Part shown: one piece after another, positions 1 through 8,189 of the stretch
Numbering within the stretch: the first letter of the stretch is position 1
Layout of the letters: each line of letters opens with the position of its first letter
Assembly (NCBI RefSeq): GCF_014645895.1
Contig: NZ_BMMP01000011.1
Location: forward strand, 124,001 to 188,000
DNA: 64,000 nt
Source: Streptomyces daqingensis
GTDB lineage: Bacteria > Actinomycetota > Actinomycetes > Streptomycetales > Streptomycetaceae
Reading direction: 5' to 3'
The notes under the pieces: model-generated
What the model was told of the DNA's origin: nothing
The model's database searches: none
What the model saw: only the letters and a program-made list of their open reading frames with translations
Made by a program: the position numbers and the translations under genes

Positions 1-95
1 GCGCGGCGGCGCGGGCTCCCCGTCCCCGGTGTCCGGGGAACCTGTTCCGGCGCGGTGCCACCCCTGTGTGGATCCCGGGTAATTCCGGGGGCCGT

Positions 96-107
96 CTACG
101 CGCGTAG
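96..107. promoter_or_regulatory. Candidate nucleoside-regulon operator upstream of punA
   Basis: Perfect 12-base palindrome CTACGCGCGTAG. The surrounding 18 bases GCCGTCTACGCGCGTAGG recur identically, in the same orientation relative to the gene, in front of add (17663-17680), and near-copies precede deoC and the bmp transporter operon. It ends 12 bases before the likely -10 of punA, so a bound repressor would cover the -35 region. The regulator is not in this window; a DeoR- or GntR-type protein is possible but unproven. Confidence 0.6.
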
Positions 108-119
108 GGCCAAAACCGC

Positions 120-131
120 TACGCTCAACGC
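120..131 (+). promoter_or_regulatory. Likely -10 (TACGCT) of a leaderless punA transcript
   Basis: TACGCT at 120-125 fits the TAnnnT actinobacterial -10 and sits six bases before the GTG start at 132. Transcription would start at or next to the start codon. No Shine-Dalgarno sequence is visible upstream. deoC and add show the same TAnnnT-N6-start arrangement. Confidence 0.5.
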
Positions 132-950
132 GTGAACGCATCAGCCTCGAACACCGCCGACGATCCGTACCGTTCCGCCGACAGCGCAGCCGAGCGGCTA
201 CGCGAGTTGACCGGTGCGGACAGCCACGACGTGGTCCTCGTGATGGGCTCCGGCTGGGTGCCCGCCGCCGACGCGCTCGGAGAGCCCGACTGCGAGTTCC
301 CGGTGACGGAGCTGCCCGGCTTCCCGCCGCCCGCAGTGGAGGGGCACGCGGGCACGGTGCGTTCCCACGAGCTGGGCGACAAGCGTGTCCTGGTCTTCCT
401 CGGGCGCACCCACTACTACGAGGGCCGCGGCGTCGCCGCCGTGACCCACGGCGTCCGCACGGCAGTCGCGGCCGGGTGCAAGACGGTCGTGCTCACCAAC
501 GGCTGCGGCGGCCTGCGCGGCGGCATGGTCCCGGGCCAGCCGGTGCTGATCAAGGACCACATCAACCTGACCGCCACCTCCCCCATCGTCGGCGCCAACT
601 TCGTCGACCTCACCGACCTCTACTCCCCCCGGCTGCGCACTCTCTGCCAGGAAGTGGACTCCTCCCTCCAGGAGGGCGTCTACGTACAGCTCCCCGGCCC
701 GCACTACGAGACCCCGGCCGAGATCGGCATGGTCCGGGCCATCGGCGGGGACCTCGTCGGGATGTCCACCGTGCTGGAGGCGATCGCCGCCCGCGAGGCC
801 GGCGCCGAGGTGCTCGGCATCTCGCTCGTGACGAACCTCGCCGCCGGCATGACGGGTGAGCCCCTGAACCACGAGGAAGTCCTCCAGGCCGGCCGCGACT
901 CGGCCGCCCGGATGGGCTCGCTGCTGGCGCAGGTGCTGAACCGGATCTGA
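132..950 (+). CDS. punA: Purine-nucleoside phosphorylase (trimeric class)
   Basis: Cytoplasmic enzyme that splits inosine, guanosine and their deoxy forms with phosphate into base plus (deoxy)ribose-1-phosphate. The 272-residue length matches the trimeric, low-molecular-mass PNP family. Visible motifs are GSGW near residues 39-42 for phosphate, GRTHYYEG at 91-98, GPHYETPAEI at 189-198 containing the purine-site Glu, MSTV at 211-214 and the purine-contacting Asn in VTNLAAG near 235. The GTG start is supported by the -10 six bases upstream, suggesting a leaderless message. The following phosphohexomutase-type gene probably converts the sugar-1-phosphate product, and deoC downstream would finish deoxyribose breakdown. 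Orthologues are often named deoD or punA; the enzyme class is certain, exact base preference is not. Confidence 0.93.
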   Translation: MNASASNTADDPYRSADSAAERLRELTGADSHDVVLVMGSGWVPAADALGEPDCEFPVTELPGFPPPAVEGHAGTVRSHELGDKRVLVFLGRTHYYEGRGVAAVTHGVRTAVAAGCKTVVLTNGCGGLRGGMVPGQPVLIKDHINLTATSPIVGANFVDLTDLYSPRLRTLCQEVDSSLQEGVYVQLPGPHYETPAEIGMVRAIGGDLVGMSTVLEAIAAREAGAEVLGISLVTNLAAGMTGEPLNHEEVLQAGRDSAARMGSLLAQVLNRI

Positions 951-1013
951 GGGCGCAGGGTGGGCACAGGCCCGCCCGCCCGCGGGTCGCGTACAGGGAG
1001 AGAGGCTGGAGCC

Positions 1014-2714
1014 GTGCAGGACGTTGTGAGTGAGCCGATCGGCCGGGCCCGGGCCTGGCTGGACGAGGACCCCGACCCGGAGACGCGCGAGGAGCTCGCC
1101 AAGCTCATCGAGGCCGGGGACGGGGAGGAGCTGTCGGCCCGCTTCTCCGGCACCCTCCAGTTCGGCACGGCCGGGCTGCGGGGCGAACTCGGCGCCGGGC
1201 CCATGCGGATGAACCTCGCCGTCGTGATCCGCGCCGCCGCCGGACTGGCCGCCTACCTGCGGGAACGCGAGCAGCACGGCACGGACTCGGCCCCCGGCCT
1301 CGTCGTCGTCGGCTACGACGCCCGGTACAAGAGCTACGACTTCGCCCGCGAGACGGCGTCCGTCATGACGGGGGCCGGCCTGCGGGCGGCGCTGCTGCCG
1401 GGGCCGCTGCCCACGCCCGTGCTCGCGTTCGCGATCCGGGAGCTGGGCGCCGTCGCGGGGGTGATGGTCACCGCGAGCCACAACCCTCCCCGCGACAACG
1501 GCTACAAGGTCTACCTCGGCGGCGGCTCGCAGATCGTTCCCCCCGCCGACGCGCAGATCGCGGCCCGCATCGACGCCGTAGGCCCGCTCGCCGGCGTGCC
1601 GCGCCCCGCCTCCGGCTGGGACGTGCTGGACGGGGACCTCCTCGACGGGTACCTGGCCCGCACGGGCGCGGTGCTGACGGAGGGCTCGCCGCGCGGCGTC
1701 CGCGTCGTGCACACCGCCCTGCACGGCGTCGGCTCCGCCACTCTGGACGCGGCGTTCCGCCGCGCGGGCTTCCCGGCTCCCGTCCAGGTGGCCGGACAGG
1801 CCGAGCCGGACCCGGACTTCCCGACCGTGGCCTTCCCCAACCCCGAAGAGCCCGGCGCGATGGACCTCGCCTTCGCCACCGCCCGCGAGGCGTCCGCGTC
1901 CGAGCCGGTGGACCTCGTCATCGCCAACGACCCGGACGCGGACCGCTGCGCCGTCGCCGTCCCCGACGCGACGTCCGCGGAGGGCTGGCGGATGCTGCGC
2001 GGCGACGAGGTCGGAGCGCTCCTCGCCACGCATCTCGTGCACAAGAGGGCGCGGGGCACGTTCGCCTCGACGATCGTCTCCTCGTCGCTGGTGTCCCGGA
2101 TCGCGCGCGCGGCCGGCCTCCCGTACGAGGAGACGCTGACGGGCTTCAAGTGGCTGGCCCGCGTCGAGAACCTGCGCTACGGCTACGAGGAGGCGCTGGG
2201 CTACTGCGTCGACCCGGACGGCGTGCGCGACAAGGACGGCGTCACGGCGGCGCTGCTCGTCGCCGAACTCGCGGCCGAACTCAAGCAGGCGGACCGGTCG
2301 TTGACGGACCTGCTGGACGACCTCGCCGTGAAGCACGGGCTGCACGCGACCGACCAGCTGTCGGTGCGCGTCGAGGATCTCTCGCTGATCAGCGCGGCCA
2401 TGCGGCGCCTGAGGTCGGACCCGCCGAAGGTCCTCGCGGGCCTGTCCGTCCTCGCCGCGGAGGACCTGGCAGAGGGTAGCGAGAGCCTGCCACCCACGGA
2501 CGGGCTGCGGTACCGGCTCGCGGGCGACCCCGAGGCGGGCGTGGAGCAGGCCCGTGTCGTGGTGCGGCCGAGCGGGACGGAGCCGAAGCTCAAGTGCTAC
2601 CTGGAGGCCGTACTGCCGGTGCGCGACCAGGCGGCGCTCGCCGGGGCCCGCAGCCGGGCGGCCACCGTACTCGCCGCGCTGAAGGCCGACTTGGCGGCGG
2701 CCGCGGGAGTGTGA
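1014..2714 (+). CDS. Phosphomannomutase/phosphoglucomutase-family protein (probable phosphopentomutase role)
   Basis: Alpha-D-phosphohexomutase superfamily enzyme that moves phosphate between C1 and the terminal carbon of a sugar phosphate. All four signatures are present: the phosphoserine loop TASHNPPRDNGYK (Ser about residue 155), the metal loop DPDADR (about 306-311), the sugar-binding EEALGY (about 391) and the phosphate-binding RPSGTEPKLK near the C terminus. The start is taken at GTG 1014, preceded by a GGAGAGAGGC-type ribosome site; an in-frame GTG at 960 would add 18 unconserved residues. It lies 63 bases after punA, so it is probably co-transcribed. That placement suggests it turns (deoxy)ribose-1-phosphate into the 5-phosphate for deoC. 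A phosphomannomutase role feeding glycan synthesis remains possible. Confidence 0.85.
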   Translation: MQDVVSEPIGRARAWLDEDPDPETREELAKLIEAGDGEELSARFSGTLQFGTAGLRGELGAGPMRMNLAVVIRAAAGLAAYLREREQHGTDSAPGLVVVGYDARYKSYDFARETASVMTGAGLRAALLPGPLPTPVLAFAIRELGAVAGVMVTASHNPPRDNGYKVYLGGGSQIVPPADAQIAARIDAVGPLAGVPRPASGWDVLDGDLLDGYLARTGAVLTEGSPRGVRVVHTALHGVGSATLDAAFRRAGFPAPVQVAGQAEPDPDFPTVAFPNPEEPGAMDLAFATAREASASEPVDLVIANDPDADRCAVAVPDATSAEGWRMLRGDEVGALLATHLVHKRARGTFASTIVSSSLVSRIARAAGLPYEETLTGFKWLARVENLRYGYEEALGYCVDPDGVRDKDGVTAALLVAELAAELKQADRSLTDLLDDLAVKHGLHATDQLSVRVEDLSLISAAMRRLRSDPPKVLAGLSVLAAEDLAEGSESLPPTDGLRYRLAGDPEAGVEQARVVVRPSGTEPKLKCYLEAVLPVRDQAALAGARSRAATVLAALKADLAAAAGV

Positions 2715-2745
2715 CCGCCCCCTGCACGCGCCCCGGGTGACGGGC

Positions 2746-2773
2746 CCGGACGGCGGGCGGGGCCCGCCGCCGG
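2746..2773. terminator. GC-rich hairpin between convergent genes
   Basis: CCGGACGGCGGGC pairs with GCCCGCCGCCGG across a very short loop, with one mismatch or bulge. It lies in the 81-base gap between the ends of the mutase gene (+) and the MerR gene (-), and would serve both strands. No T-tract follows, as is common in Streptomyces. Confidence 0.5.
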
Positions 2774-2795
2774 ACGCTCACCGGTGACGCGTCCG

Positions 2796-3698
2796 TCAGG
2801 TGCCGGCACGCTCCAGGTCCGCCCGGAGCGCGCCGCCGAGCCAGGCCAGGTCCTCGTGCCGCGGTGGCCGCGGCCCATGACCGCGGACCTCGGCCATGAG
2901 CAGCCGGAACCGCTCGGCCTCCGCGTTCAGGCCCGCGTCCAGGCACTCCAGCAGCTCGGCCCGGTCCGCCTCCCCGAACAGGCCGGCCAGCACGGCGGAC
3001 GCCCGCTCGGATGCCGGGCCGATCCCCTCCTCGCGCGCCTCCGCGACGGTCGCGGTCACGTGGCCCGCCCACCAGATCGAGCCTCCGGGACGTCCCGGCA
3101 CGGTGAGCTCCAGCATCCGGCGCATCCGGGAGCGGAAACCGGGATCCCGGATCAGCTCCGCCAACTGCAGCCAGGCGTCGACCTGTTCGACAGTGGGATT
3201 CTCGGGCAGCCGGACCGGGGAGCGCCGCAGCCTCTCCTCCATGTCCGGGGCGTCGTCGATCCCTCCGGCCACGTCCTTCATGAAGTCCTCGATGATCTGG
3301 GCGCGTTCGTCGACCGAGAGCCGGGCGAGCCTGTTCATCAGCGCTGTCTCCTCTGCGGTGGAACCGCGTTCCGCGACGGTGGACAGGACGGCCCGGTTCA
3401 GCTTCAGAGCACGGATGCGGGCGTCGATCGCGGCCACGTGCGTGGCGGCTGTCTCCGCCAGCGTCGCCTCGCTGCTCAGCACCTGTCTGATCTCCTCCTG
3501 CCCGAGACCCAACTCGCGCAGGGAGCGAAGCAGTTCGAGACGCGCGACGGCCTCGGTCCCGTACAGCCGGTAGCCGCCTCCGCTCCGGCGTCCGGGCGGG
3601 AGCAGTCCGATGTCCGACCAGTAGCGGACAGTGCGTACGGCCACACCGGTGCGGTCGGAGAGCTGTCCGATCGTGAGTGGCTCCGGTTCGTCCTTCAT
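2796..3698 (-). CDS. MerR-family transcriptional regulator
   Basis: DNA-binding regulator with an N-terminal MerR winged-helix domain: TIGQLSDRTGVAVRTVRYW at about residues 9-27, followed by the wing GGYRLYG. A coiled-coil dimer helix runs to about residue 115 and a long C-terminal region of some 180 residues is probably an effector domain. There is no metal-binding Cys cluster, so a drug- or small-molecule-sensing type is more likely than a metal sensor. The ATG start lies just downstream of a nested inverted repeat at 3704-3733, consistent with autoregulation at a typical MerR promoter. The neighbours do not reveal its target. Confidence 0.85.
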   Translation of the reverse strand: MKDEPEPLTIGQLSDRTGVAVRTVRYWSDIGLLPPGRRSGGGYRLYGTEAVARLELLRSLRELGLGQEEIRQVLSSEATLAETAATHVAAIDARIRALKLNRAVLSTVAERGSTAEETALMNRLARLSVDERAQIIEDFMKDVAGGIDDAPDMEERLRRSPVRLPENPTVEQVDAWLQLAELIRDPGFRSRMRRMLELTVPGRPGGSIWWAGHVTATVAEAREEGIGPASERASAVLAGLFGEADRAELLECLDAGLNAEAERFRLLMAEVRGHGPRPPRHEDLAWLGGALRADLERAGT

Positions 3699-3703
3699 GC
3701 GGC

Positions 3704-3733
3704 GAGTCTCGGCATTCCAGCCGCTGGAGACTC
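3704..3733. promoter_or_regulatory. Nested inverted repeat, probable MerR operator
   Basis: Outer arms GAGTCTC (3704-3710) and GAGACTC (3727-3733) enclose an inner palindrome TCCAGC-C-GCTGGA (3716-3728). On the minus strand CTTGAG at its upstream edge could be a -35. Dyads between -35 and -10 are typical of MerR-family operators. It is immediately upstream of the MerR start codon. Confidence 0.45.
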
Positions 3734-3785
3734 AAGCCTTTTCCGACGGCGGACTCCCGCAGGGCCACCGCGCACCGGGCACGAA

Positions 3786-3818
3786 ACGGCCGGGCCCGGA
3801 AGTCCCGGACCCGGCCGT
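3786..3818. terminator. Hairpin terminator downstream of the small secreted protein gene
   Basis: ACGGCCGGGCCCGG (3786-3799) pairs with CCGGACCCGGCCGT (3805-3818), with one mismatch and a five-base loop. It follows the minus-strand gene 3912-4322 and precedes the MerR promoter, so it should insulate the regulator. Confidence 0.6.
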
Positions 3819-3911
3819 GCGGTGGTGCGCTGCGGTGTCGTTCTGCTGAAGTCCCGTCGGTGACCCGGAAGTTCAGCTCCCGGACCGCTCGTCGTTCAAC
3901 CGCTCACGGGC

Positions 3912-4322
3912 TCAGCGGCCCCAGGCGCCGCCGTCCATGGCCTGGCTGCCCAGCGGGCACGTGATGCGGACGCGCTTCGCACCGGCCAGCGGACCGACGA
4001 CGTAGCGGCGGTCGTTCGTGCAGTCGGTGTAGACGTAGTACCGGGAACCGGAGCACGAGACGGCGAACGAACGGCCCGAGAGAGACGGGTTCCAGCAGCG
4101 CAGGCTGGCGGAGGCGGCCGGCGGCAGCTCGTCCGCCGCGCTCAGGGAACGCCGGGCCGTCCCGTGCTGTACGGCACCGGTGTTGAGGCTGGTCGCCGAG
4201 TAGCTGGCGTGGCCGCCCCACCTCGGAACCTCCGCCTGCGCGGCGGGCGCCATCGCTCCGCCGAACCCGAGCGCCAGCGTGGCGCTTGCCCCCAGAACTG
4301 CCAGAGACTTTCGAATCTTCAC
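3912..4322 (-). CDS. Small secreted protein of unknown function, four cysteines in mature part
   Basis: A 136-residue protein with a clear signal peptide: MKIRK, a hydrophobic core rich in Ala, Leu and Gly, and a probable signal peptidase I site after AAQA near residue 30. The mature part of about 106 residues has four cysteines, in LRCWNPS, VSCSGS, TDCTND and ITCPLG, and several Tyr, suggesting a small disulfide-stabilised extracellular domain. I do not recognise the family. The upstream 390 bases hold no gene, so it has its own promoter. A hairpin follows it. Function cannot be inferred from neighbours. Confidence 0.75.
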   Translation of the reverse strand: MKIRKSLAVLGASATLALGFGGAMAPAAQAEVPRWGGHASYSATSLNTGAVQHGTARRSLSAADELPPAASASLRCWNPSLSGRSFAVSCSGSRYYVYTDCTNDRRYVVGPLAGAKRVRITCPLGSQAMDGGAWGR

Positions 4323-4715
4323 TCTGAGTTCTCGCTTTCTCTGTTCTCGGCCAGCTGGCCGGTCGCCCGTTGACGGACGACGTCAGCAAGATTCGCCAGT
4401 TGACGCTTCAGGGACAAGAAGATTCGACTCTCATGAAGATATGGATTCCGCTAAAAAGTCTGGCGATGACCTGCGTCAACGCGGAGAGAATCGATTCGCC
4501 AGGCGGTCGCTCCCGTTCGGGGAATTCACCCGTGCGATCCAGCGCACAATGCGGCTCGTTTCTTCACTGAACGAGCCGCGGACGGATATCCGATTTCCCG
4601 TGCGCGCAAATCGGCGGCCCTTGCGGTCAGGCCGTCCGGCCAGAAGACCGCAAGCACACCCCGTCGGAACATCTGAAAGAAGGCGTCGGCAGGACACCCC
4701 TGCCGGAACACCCGG
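4323..4715. other. Intergenic region with locally lower GC
   Basis: Nothing coding is convincing here. The stretch from about 4380 to 4500 is clearly richer in A/T than its surroundings and should carry the promoter and leader of the small secreted protein gene on the minus strand. The hairpin at 4551-4579 ends the PH-domain gene. Short open frames on both strands lack a ribosome site and the usual GC3 bias. Confidence 0.5.
4551..4579. terminator. Perfect 10-bp hairpin ending the PH-domain gene
   Basis: GCGGCTCGTT (4551-4560), a nine-base loop, then AACGAGCCGC (4570-4579). It lies about 135 bases beyond the stop of the minus-strand gene 4716-5573. Confidence 0.6.
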
Positions 4716-5573
4716 TCAGAACACCCCGAGCAGGACCGCCAGCGCGATGCCGCCCGCCAGAGCCGGGACAGCGATCTCGTACGCCCAGCGCACCGTCACC
4801 TCGCCCTGCGCCGCACCGCGTTCGCCGTTCTCCAGGGCGAGGGCGCGCAATTCGTCGATCGCCTGGTCGGACGGCGCGCGCTTCGGCGTCGCGTCGTCGT
4901 CCCCGCCGGAGACCCCGCCGAGTCCGAACAGACCGGTGGGCCGCGCCGGAGCGGAACCCTTCGAGGCGGCGCGCTCAGCCCGCTCGACCTGCCGCGCGGC
5001 ACGCTTGCGGGCACGCAACGACACGGGAATCGACCACAGTTGGTACTTGGTGCCGTCGGCGACGACCTCGCTGGAGTATCCGGACTGCAGTGACTCCACC
5101 GTCCCCCACGGGACGGTGATGGTCCGGAACGGATTGCGCACACGCATCCGCTGCGCGTTCGCGTACACGGCGGGCCGCAGCGTGAAGGCGACGACGAGGG
5201 GGACGCCGCAGAGGAGCCCGGAGAGGGCGATGACCCGCGTGCGGCTCACCCCTTCGATCAGCGCGTCGGTGCCGAGCCAGGCGGCCAGCAGGAGCAGCAT
5301 CACGCCGCCCGCGAGGGCGGCCGGCGAGCGGTAGCAGCGGTCGGCGTAGACGGGCCCCTCGGGTTCGGCCCCGGCGGCTGTCCCGGGAGCCGGCGCACCC
5401 TCCGGCGCCGCGGCCTCGGCCTGCGCTGACCCCGCTGACCCCGTCCCCGCAGGCTCGGTCTTCGCAGGCTCGGTCTCCGCGGGCTCGGTCTTCGCAGCCT
5501 CGGTCTTCGCAGGCTCTGCCTCCGGCTCGCGTCGCTGCTCGGGCTCGCGTTCACGTCGGGACTCGCTACTCAT
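4716..5573 (-). CDS. Membrane protein with PH-like domain and KTEPA-repeat N terminus
   Basis: A 285-residue protein. Residues 1 to about 80 are a charged, low-complexity tail with a short repeat (KTEPAETEPAKTEPAG). Two hydrophobic segments follow (around ALAGGVMLLLLAAWLG and VIALSGLLCGVPLVVAFTL), then a bacterial PH-like domain (YANAQRMRVRNPFRTITVPW and onward), a basic linker and a C-terminal membrane helix ending in LAVLLGVF. The start is placed at the ATG at 5573; longer in-frame starts would run into the divergent deoC promoter. Such PH proteins are common in actinobacteria and their role is unknown. The gene is divergent from deoC. Confidence 0.75.
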   Translation of the reverse strand: MSSESRREREPEQRREPEAEPAKTEAAKTEPAETEPAKTEPAGTGSAGSAQAEAAAPEGAPAPGTAAGAEPEGPVYADRCYRSPAALAGGVMLLLLAAWLGTDALIEGVSRTRVIALSGLLCGVPLVVAFTLRPAVYANAQRMRVRNPFRTITVPWGTVESLQSGYSSEVVADGTKYQLWSIPVSLRARKRAARQVERAERAASKGSAPARPTGLFGLGGVSGGDDDATPKRAPSDQAIDELRALALENGERGAAQGEVTVRWAYEIAVPALAGGIALAVLLGVF

Positions 5574-5721
5574 GGGGCTTGATTCTGCCGGAGGCTCCGG
5601 AGGGCCGACATTGCGGCTCGGCATCGATCCGCCGCCGTCGCCGCGGGGTGCGAGGAGGCGACGGGCCCCGGATACGGGCGTGACCGTCGCATCCTGGCCG
5701 CTCTCTCCCCTACCGACGAAG

Positions 5722-5740
5722 CTACGCGTGTAGATATGCT
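5722..5740 (+). promoter_or_regulatory. deoC operator and -10 of a leaderless transcript
   Basis: CTACGCGTGTAG at 5722-5733 differs from the punA/add palindrome at one base. One base further on, TATGCT (5735-5740) fits a -10, with exactly six bases before the GTG start at 5747. An operator overlapping the core promoter implies repression. Confidence 0.55.
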
Positions 5741-5746
5741 CCTCTG

Positions 5747-6742
5747 GTGACCATGTCTTCTGCCTCCACCGCACCCGCCTTCGCGGACGTCACCGCGTCG
5801 GACGCCGCGTTGCGCCGCTACCTGCACGGCCTGCCCGGAGTCGACGCGGTCGGACTCGAAGCCCGCGCCGCCACGCTCGGCACACGCTCGATCAAGACCA
5901 CGGCCAAGGCGTACGCCCTCGACCTGGCCATCTCGATGATCGACCTGACCACGCTCGAAGGGGCCGACACCCCCGGCAAGGTCCGGTCGCTGTGTGCCAA
6001 GGGCAGCAACCCCGACCCGACCGACCGCACCACGCCCCAGGTCGCCGCGATCTGCGTCTACCCCGACATGGCGTCGACGGCGAAGGAGGCGCTGGCCGCG
6101 AACGGCGGTGCCGGGATCAAGGTCGCCTCGGTGGCGACCGCCTTCCCGTCGGGGCGTGCGCCTCTCTCCGTCAAGCTGGCCGACACCCGGGAGGCCGTCG
6201 CCGCCGGCGCCGACGAGATCGACATGGTGATCGACCGCGGTGCGTTCCTGGCCGGCCGGTACGGCAAGGTCTTCGAGGAGATCCAGGCGGTGAAGGAGGC
6301 GTGCCGTCGTCCCGCCGGCTCCGGGGACGGGGAGGCCGCTCACCTCAAGGTGATCTTCGAGAACGGCGAGCTGTCGACGTACGACAACATCCGGCGCGCG
6401 TCCTGGCTCGCCATGCTCGCGGGAGCGGACTTCATCAAGACCTCGACGGGCAAGGTGGCCGTGAACGCCACGCTCCCCAACACGCTGCTGATGCTCGAGG
6501 CGGTGCGCGACTTCCGCGCGGCCACCGGCACGCAGATCGGCGTGAAGCCCGCCGGCGGCATCCGCAACGCGAAGGACGCCCTGCGCTACCTCGTGGTCGT
6601 CAACGAGACCGTGGGCCCGGACTGGCTGAGCCCCGACTGGTTCCGCTTCGGCGCCTCCAGCCTCCTGAACGACCTGCTCATGCAGCGCCAGAAGCTGAAC
6701 ACCGGCCGCTACTCCGGTCCCGACTACGTGACGGTGGACTGA
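5747..6742 (+). CDS. deoC: Deoxyribose-phosphate aldolase
   Basis: Class I aldolase that cleaves 2-deoxyribose-5-phosphate into acetaldehyde and glyceraldehyde-3-phosphate. The Schiff-base lysine is in DFIKTSTGK (Lys231), the second essential lysine in VKPAGGIR (Lys267), and an acidic residue of the proton relay in DEIDMV near 156-159. At 331 residues it is the longer actinobacterial form, with an N-terminal extension compared with the enterobacterial enzyme of about 260 residues. The start is GTG 5747, favoured by the -10 six bases upstream; an in-frame ATG lies two codons later. Two aldehyde-dehydrogenase genes follow at once, fitting oxidation of the acetaldehyde product. The candidate operator just upstream links it with punA, add and bmp. 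Confidence 0.95.
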   Translation: MTMSSASTAPAFADVTASDAALRRYLHGLPGVDAVGLEARAATLGTRSIKTTAKAYALDLAISMIDLTTLEGADTPGKVRSLCAKGSNPDPTDRTTPQVAAICVYPDMASTAKEALAANGGAGIKVASVATAFPSGRAPLSVKLADTREAVAAGADEIDMVIDRGAFLAGRYGKVFEEIQAVKEACRRPAGSGDGEAAHLKVIFENGELSTYDNIRRASWLAMLAGADFIKTSTGKVAVNATLPNTLLMLEAVRDFRAATGTQIGVKPAGGIRNAKDALRYLVVVNETVGPDWLSPDWFRFGASSLLNDLLMQRQKLNTGRYSGPDYVTVD

Positions 6743-6749
6743 GGCAGAG

Positions 6750-8189
6750 ATGACAGACCAGATTTTCGAGTACGCCCCTGCTCCCGAGTCCCGCGCGATC
6801 GTCGACATCGCCCCGTCCTACGGGCTGTTCATCGACGGCGAGTTCCGCGAGGCAGCGGAGGGCAAGGTCTTCAAGACCGTCTCCCCCTCGACCGAGGAGG
6901 TCCTCTCCGAGGTCGCGCAGGCGGGCACGGCGGACGTCGATGACGCGGTCCGCGCGGCGCGTGCCGCCTTCACCGGCTGGTCCGCGCTACCGGGCACCGA
7001 GCGGGCCAAGTACATCTTTCGCATCGCCCGCATCCTCCAGGAGCGCGCCCGCGAGCTGGCCGTCCTGGAGACGCTGGACAACGGAAAGCCGATCCGCGAG
7101 ACGCGGGACGCCGACCTGCCGCTGGTCGCCGCCCACTTCTTCTACTACGCGGGCTGGGCGGACAAGCTGGAGCACGCCGGGTTCGGCCCCGCGCCGCGGC
7201 CCCTCGGGGTGGCCGGGCAGGTCATCCCGTGGAACTTCCCGCTGCTGATGCTCGCCTGGAAGATCGCCCCGGCGCTGGCGACGGGCAACACCGTGGTGCT
7301 CAAGCCCGCCGAGACGACGCCCCTGTCCGCCCTGTTCTTCGCGGACGTCTGCCGGCAGGCGGGCCTGCCCAAGGGCGTCGTCAACATCCTCACCGGGGAC
7401 GGCGCGACGGGCGCCGGACTCGTCGCGCACCCCGGCATCGACAAGGTCGCCTTCACGGGCTCCACCGCCGTCGGCAAGGAGATCGCCCGCACGGTCGCGG
7501 GCACGCGCAAGAAGGTCACCCTCGAACTCGGCGGCAAGGGCGCCAACATCGTCTTCGACGACGCCCCGATCGACCAGGCCGTCGAGGGCATCGTCAACGG
7601 AATCTACTTCAACCAGGGGCAGGTCTGCTGCGCGGGTTCGCGGCTGCTGGTGCAGGAGTCCGTGCAGGACGAGCTGCTGGACGCGCTGAAGCGGAGGCTC
7701 GGCACTCTGCGCGTCGGCGACCCGATGGACAAGAACACGGACGTCGGCGCGATCAACTCCGCCGAACAGCTCGCCCGCATCACCGAGCTGGCCGACTCCG
7801 GCGAGGCGGAGGGCGCGGAGCGCTGGTCCGCCCCCTGCGAACTCCCGTCGAACGGCTACTGGTTCGCGCCGACCGTCTTCACCGGCGTCAGCCAGGCGCA
7901 CCGCATCGCGCGCGAGGAGATCTTCGGGCCCGTGCTGTCCGTCCTGACCTTCCGCACCCCGGACGAGGCGGTGGCGAAGGCCAACAACACGCCGTACGGC
8001 CTCTCCGCCGGGATCTGGACGGAGAAGGGCTCGCGCATTCTGGCGATGGCGAACAAGCTCCGGGCGGGCGTCGTCTGGGCCAACACGTTCAACAAGTTCG
8101 ATCCGACCTCGCCGTTCGGCGGCTACCAGGAGTCGGGTTACGGCCGTGAGGGCGGTCGTCACGGTCTGGAGGCGTACCTCGATGTCTGA
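6750..8189 (+). CDS. NAD(P)-dependent aldehyde dehydrogenase
   Basis: A 479-residue ALDH-superfamily enzyme with all key residues: Asn of PWNFP (Asn162), the nucleotide loop GSTAVG (237-242), the general base Glu in LELGGK (Glu259) and the catalytic Cys in GQVCCAG (about Cys293). It would oxidise an aldehyde to the acid. It lies seven bases after deoC, and its stop overlaps the next start by eight bases, so the three genes form one unit. Acetaldehyde from DeoC is the obvious substrate by context. The enzyme ends soon after the usual YGREGG motif, so it is a complete single-domain ALDH. Confidence 0.9.
   Translation: MTDQIFEYAPAPESRAIVDIAPSYGLFIDGEFREAAEGKVFKTVSPSTEEVLSEVAQAGTADVDDAVRAARAAFTGWSALPGTERAKYIFRIARILQERARELAVLETLDNGKPIRETRDADLPLVAAHFFYYAGWADKLEHAGFGPAPRPLGVAGQVIPWNFPLLMLAWKIAPALATGNTVVLKPAETTPLSALFFADVCRQAGLPKGVVNILTGDGATGAGLVAHPGIDKVAFTGSTAVGKEIARTVAGTRKKVTLELGGKGANIVFDDAPIDQAVEGIVNGIYFNQGQVCCAGSRLLVQESVQDELLDALKRRLGTLRVGDPMDKNTDVGAINSAEQLARITELADSGEAEGAERWSAPCELPSNGYWFAPTVFTGVSQAHRIAREEIFGPVLSVLTFRTPDEAVAKANNTPYGLSAGIWTEKGSRILAMANKLRAGVVWANTFNKFDPTSPFGGYQESGYGREGGRHGLEAYLDV

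Noticed and set aside
198..2345. 715-codon open frame on the minus strand across punA and the mutase gene
   Set aside because: It is antisense to two clearly homologous genes, is low-complexity Arg/Gly/Ala/Val and has no family motifs; such shadows are normal in GC-rich DNA.
4370..4570. 66-codon plus-strand frame in the gap beside the small secreted protein gene
   Set aside because: Lower GC3 than neighbours, no ribosome site, runs into a terminator; more likely promoter DNA.
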